Source: Membranipora membranacea
Lineage: Eukaryota > Bryozoa > Gymnolaemata > Cheilostomatida > Membraniporidae
Reading direction: 5' to 3'
Assembly (NCBI GenBank): GCA_914767715.1
Contig: OU612072.1
Location: 10,230,001-10,294,000, forward strand
Length of the DNA stretch: 64,000 nucleotides
Shown here: one piece after another, positions 50,189 through 61,806 of the stretch
How the letters are laid out: the number at the start of each line of letters is the position of its first letter
Numbering within the stretch: the stretch's first letter is position 1
Program-made: the position numbers and the translations under genes
The notes under the pieces: model-generated
The model's database searches: none
Told to the model about the DNA's origin: nothing
The model's input: only the letters and a program-made list of their open reading frames with translations

Positions 50189-51085
50189 ATGACTGCTGTC
50201 CTGATTAATGGAATGTCTTATTTCTCCATCATTATGTTGTTGTGCCAGGCTATTACTTTTTTACTGAGATTTTAAACTTTGAACACTTTTACATTCAAAC
50301 AAACATTATTTACTCTGCTTCTCACAAGCCTAAAATAAATATTGTCTTTGTAACAATCTCAAATGTTTAATTAAGATTTCATCAAGTTCAGTTACATTTG
50401 CAATTAATTGGTATTGGAAAAATGAGTTTATCACAAATGAAAATCTCCTGGCTCATATCAATCATATCATCCGTGAAGCAAAACTAGGATTTCTAGTTTT
50501 TCGGACCAATACCTGAATTTGGTAAACCAGTGTGATGTAGAACTTGATACGAAAAAAATCATTCTGTATGGTAATGCCTTATTATGAACTACCAGCGGGA
50601 TAAATAGTTCCAAAATAGATAGATTTTGATGTCGAAACAACTTACAGAGTGTGAGAAACCTGATTTACATCATCAAAAATTTTTTAATTTATATGAGAAT
50701 ATATATGACGGCTTGAAAATTTTGATAGCCTGAGTATCCTTAGAAAATGACACAAAATAAATTATTCCGCTCTGAGGCTATATCATGCAACTTTTACGGA
50801 TAAAAGCCTCAGATTCATCAGGTCTCAAGCATCACCTCAGGTTCAAGTTAACAATCAGATTATGAAATCAAGGTTATCACTTAATTAGATATATACAGTG
50901 ATGTGGTATCTTCATTCATATGTGCACTCAACTATTGGAAATCAACACATATTAGTCGAGTTCATACCCCTATCCAGCCAGAGATCGCTAGGACAACGCA
51001 TATCATAAATTATGTGATAACAAATTGCATGCATATTTCTGATCGATATAGTTTCCCTAATTCCATCAGGGATTGAATCCATATA

Positions 51086-51411
51086 CCCTAAAGGAGTTTA
51101 GTTTTCGCTGCATTTAGGATTCGCTTTTTCGCGTTGTTGCCTAAATAGCGAAATTTAGTGTATCTTAAATTAAACTCACTCAATATATACAGGAATACAC
51201 CTTACCTACGCGCACAAGGTAGTGTGGTGTAGTGGTCTAAGTGTCTGCCTTGCAATCAGATGGAGAGTTATGCCCTGGGTTCGAATCCCCGCTTGGACAT
51301 TTTTTTAAAATTTTCACTAGTAAGCCTACTAGCGAAATTTAGTACTAGTGAAATTAAGTATCAGGTCCAGATAGCGAAATTAAACTCTAGCTAAATTAAA
51401 CTCCTATAGGG
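51086..51411 (+). mobile_element. Short TIR element with internal tRNA-like unit
   Basis: Inverted ends CCCTAAAGGAGTTTAGTTT and AAATTAAACTCCTATAGGG, flanked by TA on both sides, as in Tc1/mariner-type MITEs. The centre holds a tRNA-like stretch (51219-51299) with A box TGGTGTAGTGG (51225-51235), perfect B box GGTTCGAATCC (51278-51288) and a possible anticodon loop CTTGCAA (TGC), followed by a T run that could end Pol III transcription. The acceptor stem does not pair, so this is not called a functional tRNA. GCGAAATTTAGT words recur on both sides. Confidence 0.7.
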
Positions 51412-54400
51412 TAGCTTGAAAACCTTCAGAAGAAATTTAGTGTGATGACCTGGTGCCAATTACGCGGATTGGGGGTGGGGGAAATATGAGGTTCTCAGAC
51501 TTAATTGACTACAGGTCACAGAGAGTCAATGGTGGCAAATTGTAATATTGGGATACTGTTTGGTGTTTTAGAACAACTGGACTTTCCGATGTCACAGAAT
51601 ACTTATGACACCTGCGAAACCCTTTATTTATATGCAACCTTGTGTTTGACCTGCTCTTTCCATGAACGTTACAGGTAGTAAGGCATTTCGATCTACCGCA
51701 ATAGAGCAACAACTAGTATTTTCTTGAATTTCAGATGTGACCATACTGAATAAAGTGTACACAAAATTGTCGAACATGACAAGTGGTTAGTTTCAACTTT
51801 TTTCTGTGGTGAGGGTGTAACTGGTCGAACAAAATGACTTTTTCGCCACATTAACATTCGGCTAATTTCAAATAAATTATTTGATCAAGGAGAGGAAATT
51901 CTACTGAGATGTTTTTTTGTTTTTGTGAAAAAGAACTAGGCCAAAAAAAACCTTTTTGTCACATTTGCCCATTTGGTAGCAATTGCTGATTTGAACATTC
52001 GATACACAGCAAAACCTCAAATCGATCAGAACAGAAACCACATCTCTTTAGGAGGATTGAAGCGTTATCGTAATGATTATTTTACCTTTTGATATATTTC
52101 TTTTTTAATAAATGATTGGCATAATTTTCATTCTCAAAGAATGTTTTGCAATGTTGGCCCTGAAAAGAAAAAGAAAAAAAAGTACATTAATAGTAGATGG
52201 CCAGAAAAATTATTATCATGTTAACTGTGAAAAATTATGCTTGGAAGTATGAATTTTGAATAAACTTACTTCAAAATATTGCTAATGCTTGATTGTTAGT
52301 CTTTGTGTATTGTTTGAAGATACAAGAAAACAAGATTTGTGAGGTTACTCAAGAATATGAATCTGATGGACCATGTACTCGCGTTTGGAAAACATAACAT
52401 GATTGAAAATGAGAGTTGTCTTACCTTCGAACATGCCAAGATAACTCCTCCTTTAAAACAGTTCTTTAGATAATTCCGGGCAGTTCTACTTGGCTGACTT
52501 CAACCCATTATTAGTTTAAAAGGAGAATGGTGATAATTTTTTTCACCTACCAATGGATGTAAGGCCTATGTTTCTGGTGCGGATGCCTAGGCTGGTCTAA
52601 TTGAGAATTTATCAGAGCCTGCTTTGTAAGCAATTGCCCCTAAAATGAAGGAAATCTCACAATGTAAATAATGTGATTTAGAAAGCACTAAAAATCCTTC
52701 AGTCCGCACCCTTTAAACCGCCTCAATAGGGTTTTTAGTTAGTTGCATTTGGGATGCATGGTTATTAGATTGAATTTTATCAAGGCGAGGTAACTTTTCC
52801 GTAATCATAAAGGGTCGTTGTCTATGTACCATCTCAAAGGATTCTCTGATTAGGACTTACCTCATTAATATTTAGATACATACGGAGAGTGGGTGAGGCA
52901 GGAATTTCAAAACAAGTTGAAGTTTCAGTCACTCCCATTTAGGCCAAAGATTATGCAAATGAGGGTAATGGCTAATAACTAAAGAAATTGAACATTGTGT
53001 CGAGAAATGTAATGAGAACTTGTGGTGGGTTCCAGGAAACCAGGGTCATTATGTCTCCGCGATAGGAAACCTGAAGGGTGTCCACAGCAGTACCCAGTGC
53101 TGAAATATTATTCATTTTGATCAAATTTATTTCTATTCTGGAACAAATCAACTTCAGTCAGATACTACTACGAGGCTCTCGCAATCTCTTTTACTCTACT
53201 ATTTAGAATTGTGTCACCATGCCTGCAAGGTTTCAAGTGGCTGTATGCCTGTATGCCCATTGACCTATCATTCCAAAGCTTATTCATTCAACAAGGGCAA
53301 CACTTTTAATTTGCAAAGAATGTTGATTTTCACATTTTATTATATTTTATTTTTTGGTAACAGCTTAATCATTATATCAAAAAGTAATAGAATACAAAAA
53401 GCAAAAACAAGAGGTAACTTGTTTCAGAGACTGAGAATTGTTACATATAGAGTATGTTTATTGGTAATTATGGTTTCCAAAGATTAATTTCTTCTTATGC
53501 AAGAGATATATAACCATGAAACAAGCGATGACACAAGCGATGACACGTCATAGATCGAAAATATGTAAAAATGGAAAGGTAATTATTCAATGGTACAAAG
53601 AACAAAACGTTTATGTTATATTTAGATAACAGAATATAAAGGCTGCTCCAAATAATTCAGAACAGCTAGATTAGACTAGACTAGGTTAATGTTGAGAAAT
53701 CCTGCCTCATGTTGGTACTCTTGTAAGCTACCAAAGACTTATCAATGAAAGGGAGTCAAATGTAGATGATGTTAGATGATAATAGTTGAAATATCAAATA
53801 ATTGCCAGAGTTTAGTTATGGTAGATTTGAGGTAACTTAATGTAGTATAAGCTGGCATAAAATTTTGCCGTCGGGCGTTGGGCAAAAATCTGGGGGGCTC
53901 AGACTAGGGTCAATTCTGATTTATAAGGTTTCGTTAATGTTGGATAGCCAACAGTTGCACTATTTCAGACATGTGCAGAATTACAAACCTCCCCTCCTAG
54001 TCCTCTCCTAGGATATCTAAAATGTCCTGATATATCCCGTGATACAGCTAGCATATCCTTTGGCTAGGTGTTAAAGTAATGTGAAACGAGTGAAGTATTT
54101 TTTAAGGCTTGCATTCGAAGTTGCGATCTCCTTTTAAGCCTCAAGAATATAACTCCAGATTTGTGATGACACTTTATAAACAATCATAGTTTGTACATTT
54201 TGTTTACGGCTCTTAGTATTAATCAAATGCAAATGAACCTGCGAGTTTCTTTGCAAGCCCCAGTGTACAATGCTCTGAAAGCTGATAGACCACAGACCGT
54301 TTGCACTCTGTTTGTCAGTGTTTCATTTGAAAGTGCCTCAATCTACAATAGTAAAATAAAAGATGATTTACCAAAAGATCAAGTTTTCAGCTGACAGACT

Positions 54401-55923
54401 TTTTTGGTAGAACGATACAATACTGCTGTTGCACTATGAGAATTGAAACATAAACCTTTGCTGCAATAAAGATGCTGTAGCATCTCTTGTTGTTTACCAA
54501 TCCCGGACAGACTACACAACTTGTTGATTGCTAGTATGCTATCAAAAGATTCCAGAAGAATGGAATGAGTTAACCACATGATGACAGTAACATGAGCTAT
54601 AGTTAGCGTTCTTCATCAAACCCAACACATAACCTCGTGAGTGTTGAGAGGCAACCTGGAGTCTATGATCAGGGCAAAAAGCTGCTGGACTTGTGTACGT
54701 ACCCCGCCCCCCCCCTCTCCCCTCCTGCATTTGGGCTTGTGTACACACCCCCTCGCCTCCCGCATCTGGGCTTGTGTGTTGGGTCGCAGGGAATTCAGAT
54801 AACTTATCCTGCCAATTAGTACATGCCATTCAGCTCATTTACTTGTGAATTATATTTGTATTTGCTGTAAGTTGTCGCTGGTGTGATGCATACAAAATAT
54901 TCAAACATTTGAATGCAGTATAATAATTCTGGCTGAATTGCCTTTGACTTTGATTTGTTTATCATCTTAGATAATAGCATAGGCAGGAATACCATACCAT
55001 GTTTAAGGGGTATTCCGAAAACAAAAAAACTGTTGCCGTATCACAAGGCTAGCATTGGGGGATGGGGTGACATGGTATGCCTGGTATGGTACTTAGCATA
55101 TTGTATGTAGCAATATGATTAACTAATCCATCCTGGATCAAACTTGATCTATATATTATTATTGTCTTATGCTAATAACTGCGCTATCTGTGTTGCTTAT
55201 TATAATAACTGATTTGCTGCCAAATTTGAGTTTCTAGCTATTACTAGCCTTGTCACACACTATTGGACTGACACATTTCAATTATTTCCACAAACATTTG
55301 AAAGTTTTACTCTCAGTCAAATCAGTCCTATTATCCCAATACCAAAGACAGTATAAATTTAGTGTCTTTAGTATGGGAAATTATATCCCCCAGAGGCTAA
55401 AGATGGCCAAAGATAATATCTATGTTCTCTGATATCTGTGAGTCAACAATAAGTGTCTGCCAAACGGATATCAAATTGTGGTTAGATTATTAATAACATC
55501 CTTCAAAAGCGTCATCAAATGGCAATTCAATGCTTTATTGTACAAATATTGTTGTAATTGTAATCGGAATTGTAATTTTTAATGACTGACAAGTGAATTA
55601 ACTACTAGATCTATGACCTCATCATTGTGTAGCAATCATACAGACTGAGGAAAACTGGCCTCAAAACGATCAAATCAAACGAACAACAAAAATACCGTGG
55701 TATGATATATAAGTCAGTCAAGGAAGTCAGAACTGTCTAACATCCACATCAGTCCAAATTACTCAAACCGATATAGTTGATCTTTGTATCAGATGTTTTC
55801 AAATTACAAAATCCAACACAGGAAATAGTAGGAGTGGGCTGAAAATATATCTACAAACACAGAACCCCTGGCCCTCTTATGACCTGTATGCAACAGTGAC
55901 GATTTGTCTTTTGATCAGCAAAT

Positions 55924-56018
55924 CATAGGACTGCCGCAGTTCCTGATTTTGGGCTTGGTGTGGGAACTGCCGCAGTTCCTGATTTTGGGCTTGGTGTGGG
56001 AACTGCGGCAGTCCTATG
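55924..56018. repeat. 36-bp tandem repeat inside a 20-bp inverted repeat
   Basis: CATAGGACTGCCGCAGTTCC (55924-55943) recurs inverted at 55999-56018. Between them a 36-bp unit starting ACTGCCGCAGTTCC begins at 55930 and 55966, with a third partial start at 56002. No coding role is supported. Confidence 0.9.
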
Positions 56019-56412
56019 CAGCAAATGCTCAATTTTGGTGATGTGTCATCAGGAACATTTACGCTTTCCAAACAAATACTGGCATTTCTAAGGCCTGAAG
56101 AAACCTGGAAATTCATCAACAACAAGCTTACTCCTGAAGTTGAAAGAGTCAATCTTGGCTACAAAAACTTTGATAATCAATTTTTTTAAATAACACATGC
56201 TGCCAAGAGAAGTGAAGAGAGGCATCCCTTAGCACCACAACCTGTAACATCCTTTAGTACCCCTACCAGCCCTGAGCACACCTCAGCGTCCCTTAGTATC
56301 CCTAAACATTTATTTTTCCCTGAGCAACATTTCCCACCAAGTAAAACGTTGGTCTAGCGGCAGCCGGGGCTTGTCACACAAATTTCATGCTGGCAGTGGT
56401 TGTTTAACTAAC

Positions 56413-56973
56413 CTCTTGTTGGAGACACTTGGTCATGTTCTTCTGCCGCTCGAGCTGTCCCAGAATCCTCGGTGCTTCGGCGTAAGATGCCTGGAGCAGG
56501 AAAGCCAGTATGACGATCGCAATCGCCATCATAAAAATAAGAACAGACAGAAAAGTTATTTTACACCTCCAGTATCGATCGATGGACATGTATTGCGTCA
56601 AACCCTCAAGCCACTGCTGCTCTACGATGTCTTTGGGTTTGTCAGGAGGTGAATCGCTGTCTACTCCCGAGTCTTGACCATTAGAGGAATTGTCAGTATT
56701 TTCCTGATCACGAAGGTATCTTGGTGGTCCGGGTTTGCCGGCAGGAACTATTTCCACTACGCAGTCGCTGTCTCCAGACAGACTTGGTGTTTGAGTGGAA
56801 GGCTCTGTGTCAGAAGTATTGCTAGCATTGCAGACAGCGGATGCTGAAGGTGATTGATCATTTTGATCTTCTTTTGTATTAGAACCATCCTCTGCCATGT
56901 GTTTGCCGTCCTCCGCCTTTGTCACCAACGGCTGCAACTCCTTGTCGATCGATTTATCCATAGAGTCGCCCAT
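56413..56973 (-). CDS. First exon of a type II single-pass membrane protein
   Basis: An open 187-codon exon starts at ATG 56973 and ends at a good donor (CAAGAG|GTTAGT, phase 0). The N-terminal 140 residues are acidic and Ser/Asn/Asp-rich with no signal peptide, and contain PPRY (a PPxY motif, a WW-domain ligand in Nedd4-type ligases). IDRYWRCK is followed by one strong TM helix (ITFLSVLIFMMAIAIVILAF). The remainder (LGQLERQKNMTKCLQQE) looks like the start of an extracellular coiled coil. That is a type II layout, as in TNF ligands or transmembrane collagens, but nothing assigns a family. Later exons were not found between 56412 and 50200. The start is the first Met of the open frame. Confidence 0.65.
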
Positions 56974-58308
56974 TTGTATGACCGAAATTCTCTGTATGAC
57001 TCTATGAAGTGAGCATCAAATGTCAACTAACCTCGTGTGGAGTTAAAATTGAGATTAGTGCGTTAGTAATCTTATCATATCATTTCTCTGTGATTATATA
57101 CAGCGTGTTTGTTGCTTGACAACTCAGCTCAGGCCCTTTTGATAGGAAGGGAGCTTTGCAGGCTGATCCTAGCATGCTTAGCAGATTAATGCATTGGTAC
57201 TAAGGCTATCACGAATACTACTTCCTTGTCAATAAATTTCTATCAGGTACTAAGGCTATCACGAATACTACTTCCTTGTCAATAAATTTCTATCAGTTTT
57301 GTCAAAACAACAACAATTATGTTTGCGCATCAGTGAGTCACATGGATCTGTTAATTAGCCTTATCTCAAGCTGGGAGTGCTACCGGTTTTCCCAGTCACA
57401 CACAACAGTTGAGTATTGAGCTCAGGCTAATAAATTCATTCTCAGTTCATTAAAAGTATTTGCTGTAGAGCTATCTTCTCATTTTCATACAATTTCGTAC
57501 TTATTATGAACTAGAATTTATCCCACTTTGCCCAATTTTTCATATCCCGTCCTTGTACCCGGTTAAACATAGAGAATTTTTTACAGAAGAATCTAGGATC
57601 AAAAATTGAATGTCTCCATATATCAGAAATTTTAAAAGCATACAAGTTCTTCCTGTATACAGGTATTGTTTCAAACTCCGAGCACCAAGCAGAACAATCA
57701 ATTGTGTCAATCTCGTTAAATAACTCTCCATAAACCCTTATACTTGCAAGATAATAATAGAATAGATAGCGATAGATATTTGATTTACTATTTCCAATCC
57801 AAATTCAATACTACTGGTTTTTATTTTTGCTGGACTGGGTGATAGTTTTTGAGCGGGTGGATTAAATGAGGTCGCATAATTCATCTACTGGTACTTGAAT
57901 CAAACCACCTTATCCAGTGATATGATCAACTTTTGAGCCAGGGATACCCATCAAACATTTATTAAATATTTTAATCCTAAGAAATACACAAGAAGGCCTG
58001 GCACTATCTCATTTCAAACAAAGATTGATCGAGGAAACAATGTCAATTAGAAATTATTGAAGTTTATCAGGGTTGTTTCAAAAATAAATTACTGTCTTTC
58101 AAGCAAAGTTTTAAAGAATAGATTGGGCAGTGCTTCTGATTTGAGCAATAATAAGTGTCACGTCAAAATCCCAAATCCTTCCCTCAAAGAAGTTCTAATA
58201 GTAGTAGTATTGATATTATAAAGGCATATATCAGAGATGTTTGTTTGTTTGTTTAATTTAATACTCTCTCTCCAGAGATGTTTACAAATAACAAGAGGTG
58301 CAGGCTTC
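56974..58308. other. Intergenic region with a 50-bp tandem duplication
   Basis: Upstream region of the type II gene. The only structure noted is the direct repeat at 57196-57295. An (AAAC)n tract (reads GTTTGTTTG on +) near 58240-58254 probably marks the 3' tail of the LINE fragment. Confidence 0.6.
57196..57295 (+). repeat. Perfect 50-bp tandem duplication
   Basis: GGTACTAAGGCTATCACGAA and the following 30 bases occur twice in immediate succession (57196-57245 and 57246-57295) with no differences. This suggests a recent replication-slip event or an assembly artefact. Confidence 0.95.
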
Positions 58309-58900
58309 TTAAAATAAAAATAAAAACCCTTGGATGAAGCAAACAGTAATGATAATCATAAAACAAAAAATTAAGTTATTTTCAACCAAATATGCAAGTA
58401 TCGATTGTCCTCGCTTAACAGTGCGGGATCTTTTAATATAAAAGTTCAATGAAGTTGAACGGATCGGCCGAGTGGATGGCTTTTGTGTGAGCTGGTGCCT
58501 AAGCAAGTGCTCTTGATCGTTCTTGAGCCGATTTGCATAGGCATGGAAGTTCATGTTAAGGTCCTCTGACAGGGTGTTGATATTAGCAGCTGCCAGTCGA
58601 TCGCTGTAATGTATGTGATTATTGTAGATAACCCAAAGTGCTAGTTTTTGACTTTTTTCCAATTCTGCTCTCTGCTGTTCAGTAGTGTAGGGGTACCGGG
58701 CAGGTGACGCATGACTTATTGCCGGTATAATTTGGCTTTTGTACATATGAATGAGAGATTCTTCATCCACTCCCGATTGTTTTAATATCAGTAAGCCGTG
58801 GATTTTCTTGTTGGCTGCTTTCTTGATGGAGGTGACATGTTCAGAGAACGATATTCGAGAGTCGAGCACAACGCCTAGAAGCTAAGCACTGTCGACGCAT
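58309..58900 (-). pseudogene. LINE (non-LTR) reverse-transcriptase C-terminal fragment
   Basis: The frame encodes LLGVVLDSRISFSEHV, IKKAANKKIHGLLILKQSGV, LIHMYKSQIIPAISHASPA and LEKSQKLALWVIYNNH. This is the typical end of a non-LTR reverse-transcriptase ORF, after the catalytic domain. An in-frame TAG lies just before LLGVV (about 58884), and no upstream RT motif is found, so the copy is 5'-truncated and dead. Its 3' side runs towards an (AAAC)n tract. Clade (CR1/Jockey-like) is only a guess. Confidence 0.82.
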
Positions 58901-60546
58901 GGTCCCTGATGTTGACTGTACTTCTAGTTTCCGTTACTACTCGATTATGATCAGGTAAACATCAGAGAAGGCATGAGGATTTTATTTTGCAGCTTAATCT
59001 GAGCTAGAAATTTTCCAGTCACCAATTGCTCCTTGGCCATATGCCATCATCAGCTTGAAGTCAATATGGTTAGTTGAGTATCCAGATAAATCACAGTATG
59101 AAAGGTATTTACTATGGTATCTACCTGTCATGAGGATATTGTTCACTGTGTTGAGGGCTGTGATGTCATACAGAGAGCAAGGAGTTACAGGGGCCTTAGC
59201 CCATGAAAATATTCCAAATTATACTGTGCTAGCCTAAATTATTAGCCATTGTTTTGTAAGCCTAATGCCAGCAATCACTTCTAGTAAGCCTACCTGTAAA
59301 TATGAGAGCACCATATAGTAAATCATTTGATTGTAGGACTAAACAGAGAGACATTGCAACAACACAAACCAGCACAATTATGAGATTATGTTCACTTAAT
59401 CTTGTCACCAAACAATAGCTCAAGCGCCTGTTTTTAAAAACAATTTCAATCAGCCACGAAATTACCGGTAACTGTAAATTGCTGAACAGGCTGAACATGC
59501 TGAGCTGCTGAACGGAATTTCTCAGACATACATCAGGCATACTTTTAAAATATAGATATACATGTTACATTTGGATGAGATCGGACTATTGGAAACAGGT
59601 GTGCGATACATTACTTTGTTAGTAAAGGCAGTTTTTGTAGATTTCTTTGAGAAATAATTTTTTTTTAAATATTATTGTGGCACATTGGGTTCATATTGGT
59701 ATAATACATAATTACATGTGGGTTTGATTCACCTATGATAAATAAACTTCCCTTGAGCGAAGTTCAAAGTTTCGTCAGGAGGAGATAATCACTCAATTCA
59801 GCAAATACTTTTAATGAACTGAGTTCATATTCATTTCTAGGAAAGCGATAACAACAAATATCATCAATACTGGTAATTGAAGCGCAAGTGTTATGACCTC
59901 AAAGCGCAGACACACTTGACTCATCTCATTCATTGATCTCTATAGTTCCTGTTGGAAGAGTATCTGGCCTAATGTAGATCAAATTTGATCCATTTGCCTA
60001 CGCTTTGGAGTTGCCCCCCCCCCCCCTCTACAGGCAAATGGACCAAACTTGGTCTAGGCCGAATGCCACCAGCCATCAGCATTGTGTGACAATCATCTTT
60101 GTTGGCAAACAGACCATATCAGTAACCACTTATCATTTACAAAAGATCAAGCTAAAACGATAACCAGGCCACTTGAGATCCTGCAAAGTAGTAAAAAGCA
60201 GGTGACCATATTTCTGTAGGTTTTAATTGAAAAGACACTTGAAGAATTGATATGCATGAATCTGTTTTGATGGGAAGGACAGAAAAGTGATGACTTTTGG
60301 TCCCCTTGTGGTCAAAACATCAAAGCATTGCCTCTACCTTACCTAATGACGAGTACTGGGAAGGACCCTCTTACATATAGCTCTCAGCCGCGTCAGGGCT
60401 CTCAATTTAAAGTATGGCTGCCTTAAATTATTAAAGTTTAATAATTGATCTCCATCTCTTCTGACCAGTAAGTGAGTCAGTTTCTTGGGACACTTTTGCA
60501 TCCCAGACAAAAGTTGTTCTAGGGAAGGAGTCAACAGGCTTATCAT

Positions 60547-60654
60547 AATTTTGTATGAAACTCATAAAAGACATATCGCAACGCTTCAACACCCACAAGC
60601 AGGTGTTGGTGTTGAAACGGTGCGATATGTCTTTTATGAGTTTCATGCAAAATT
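60547..60654. repeat. Long near-perfect hairpin (108 bp)
   Basis: The left arm from 60547 (AATTTTGTATGAAACTCATA...) is mirrored by the right arm ending at 60654 (...TATGAGTTTCATGCAAAATT). By eye about 48 positions per arm pair with four mismatches, one of them a possible G-U, and the loop is short. It could be a microRNA-like precursor, a foldback element or a snap-back duplication. Confidence 0.9.
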
Positions 60655-61767
60655 GAGATTAGCCTGGTTTGAATGAACACTTTTGTAGTTTCACAAAATC
60701 ATATTATGTAAAAAAAGGAAAATAAATAGGAGTAGTGATCTCTTGTCTCGAGAGAAGATAACTTACACATGGGTCATCACTATTGTTAACAAAGCGCAAC
60801 CTGCTAAATTTAGTTATTCTGGAATCAAAAGCGGTCTACCATTCAAGTTTTTAGGCTTGGTGTCAATGCTCAATTCCAGCGAATAATCACAGAGTGCACA
60901 TAACAAAAAGCTTTATTTTTAAAGGATGATAATGATGCCACTAAAAGTATTAAAAAACAAAAATTCCTACAATCAACAGTAGTACACTTGACCTGGACAC
61001 TATTTCACACATAAATTGGATCGCTTGTCTAGGTGTTGTGTGGAATTCAGGGCTCAATGATTGTGTTATTGATAATGACTTGTTGTTTCCCACCTATTCT
61101 ATTTATCCAGTTTAATGACTCCTTGTACCCTGAAACGAATCCGCCCCATTTTCCCAGTGTCATTTTCCCAGAATATGGCTTGGTGGAATAACGAGAGGTA
61201 GTACAATGGCTTGGTAGGAAAATGACAATGGGAAATTGTCCGGATACCCCCTGAAACCCCGTTCCTAGCCAATGAGGTACGACGCCACAAAACCAACCCC
61301 CAAGTAGTCATCTTAAGCCATCTGCAGATGTTCATGGATCAATTCTTCTGGCAAACAGATTGAGGCTGTTTAAATCTACTCTTGCTGCAAAAATAAGGTA
61401 TTTTTAAATTTTGTTTTTCAGTAGATAAAACTGTGCATCGGCGTAGATATTTATGATGCATCTGGAATTCTGGTATAAAAGCAACATGGGATGTCATTTG
61501 AAGGCATCTTCTTATTGGCAGGAAAAGTTCAGGTCAAGATGGTTATTTTTCGAAGTTGCTAAATACAATAGTGAGCTAATAGTCTATTGGTCCAAGATTT
61601 ACATTCAATTGTACATAATCGGGTTGGTGTGTTGCTATGTTTGCGCAGGCTGTATGATAGCTGAGTATTAAAAATGGTTAGAATGGTGACAATGAGTTTA
61701 TTTATTGTAAGACTTGAGTCAAACTTACCCCCCTTTACTGATTTCATTACTCAGATATCCATTCACT

Positions 61768-61806
61768 CAGGGAGGGTGGGATATCTCCCCTCTCCCACCC
61801 TCCCTG
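61768..61806. repeat. 14-bp perfect inverted repeat with G runs
   Basis: CAGGGAGGGTGGGA (61768-61781) pairs with TCCCACCCTCCCTG (61793-61806) across an 11-nt loop. Three G-runs on one strand could also take part in a quadruplex. Confidence 0.9.

Larger units (their letters stand above)
50189..56412. other. Gene-poor region
   Basis: The first part is the 3' flank of WSC-D. Apart from the TIR element at 51086-51411 and the repeat at 55924-56018, I see no exon supported by splice sites, homology or duplication. Later exons of the type II membrane protein (56413-56973, -) should lie here or beyond but were not recognised. Confidence 0.5.

Noticed and set aside
51219-51299. Functional tRNA-Ala (TGC)
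   Set aside because: The anticodon loop CTTGCAA looks right, but the 5' acceptor does not match the 3' GCTTGGAC and the anticodon stem has a mismatch.
54542-54829. Overlapping open frames on both strands near a C-rich stretch
   Set aside because: No homology, no splice sites, low-complexity composition.
55877-56152. 91-codon open frame on - containing QFPHQAQNQELR repeats
   Set aside because: It is the translation of the 36-bp tandem repeat. The possible acceptor upstream leads at once to a stop in the needed frame, so it is not a continuation of the type II gene.
60008-60060. C-run with flanking imperfect inverted repeat as a regulatory element
   Set aside because: The pairing (ATTTGCCTAC / ACAGGCAAAT) is short and interrupted; not strong enough for a separate claim.
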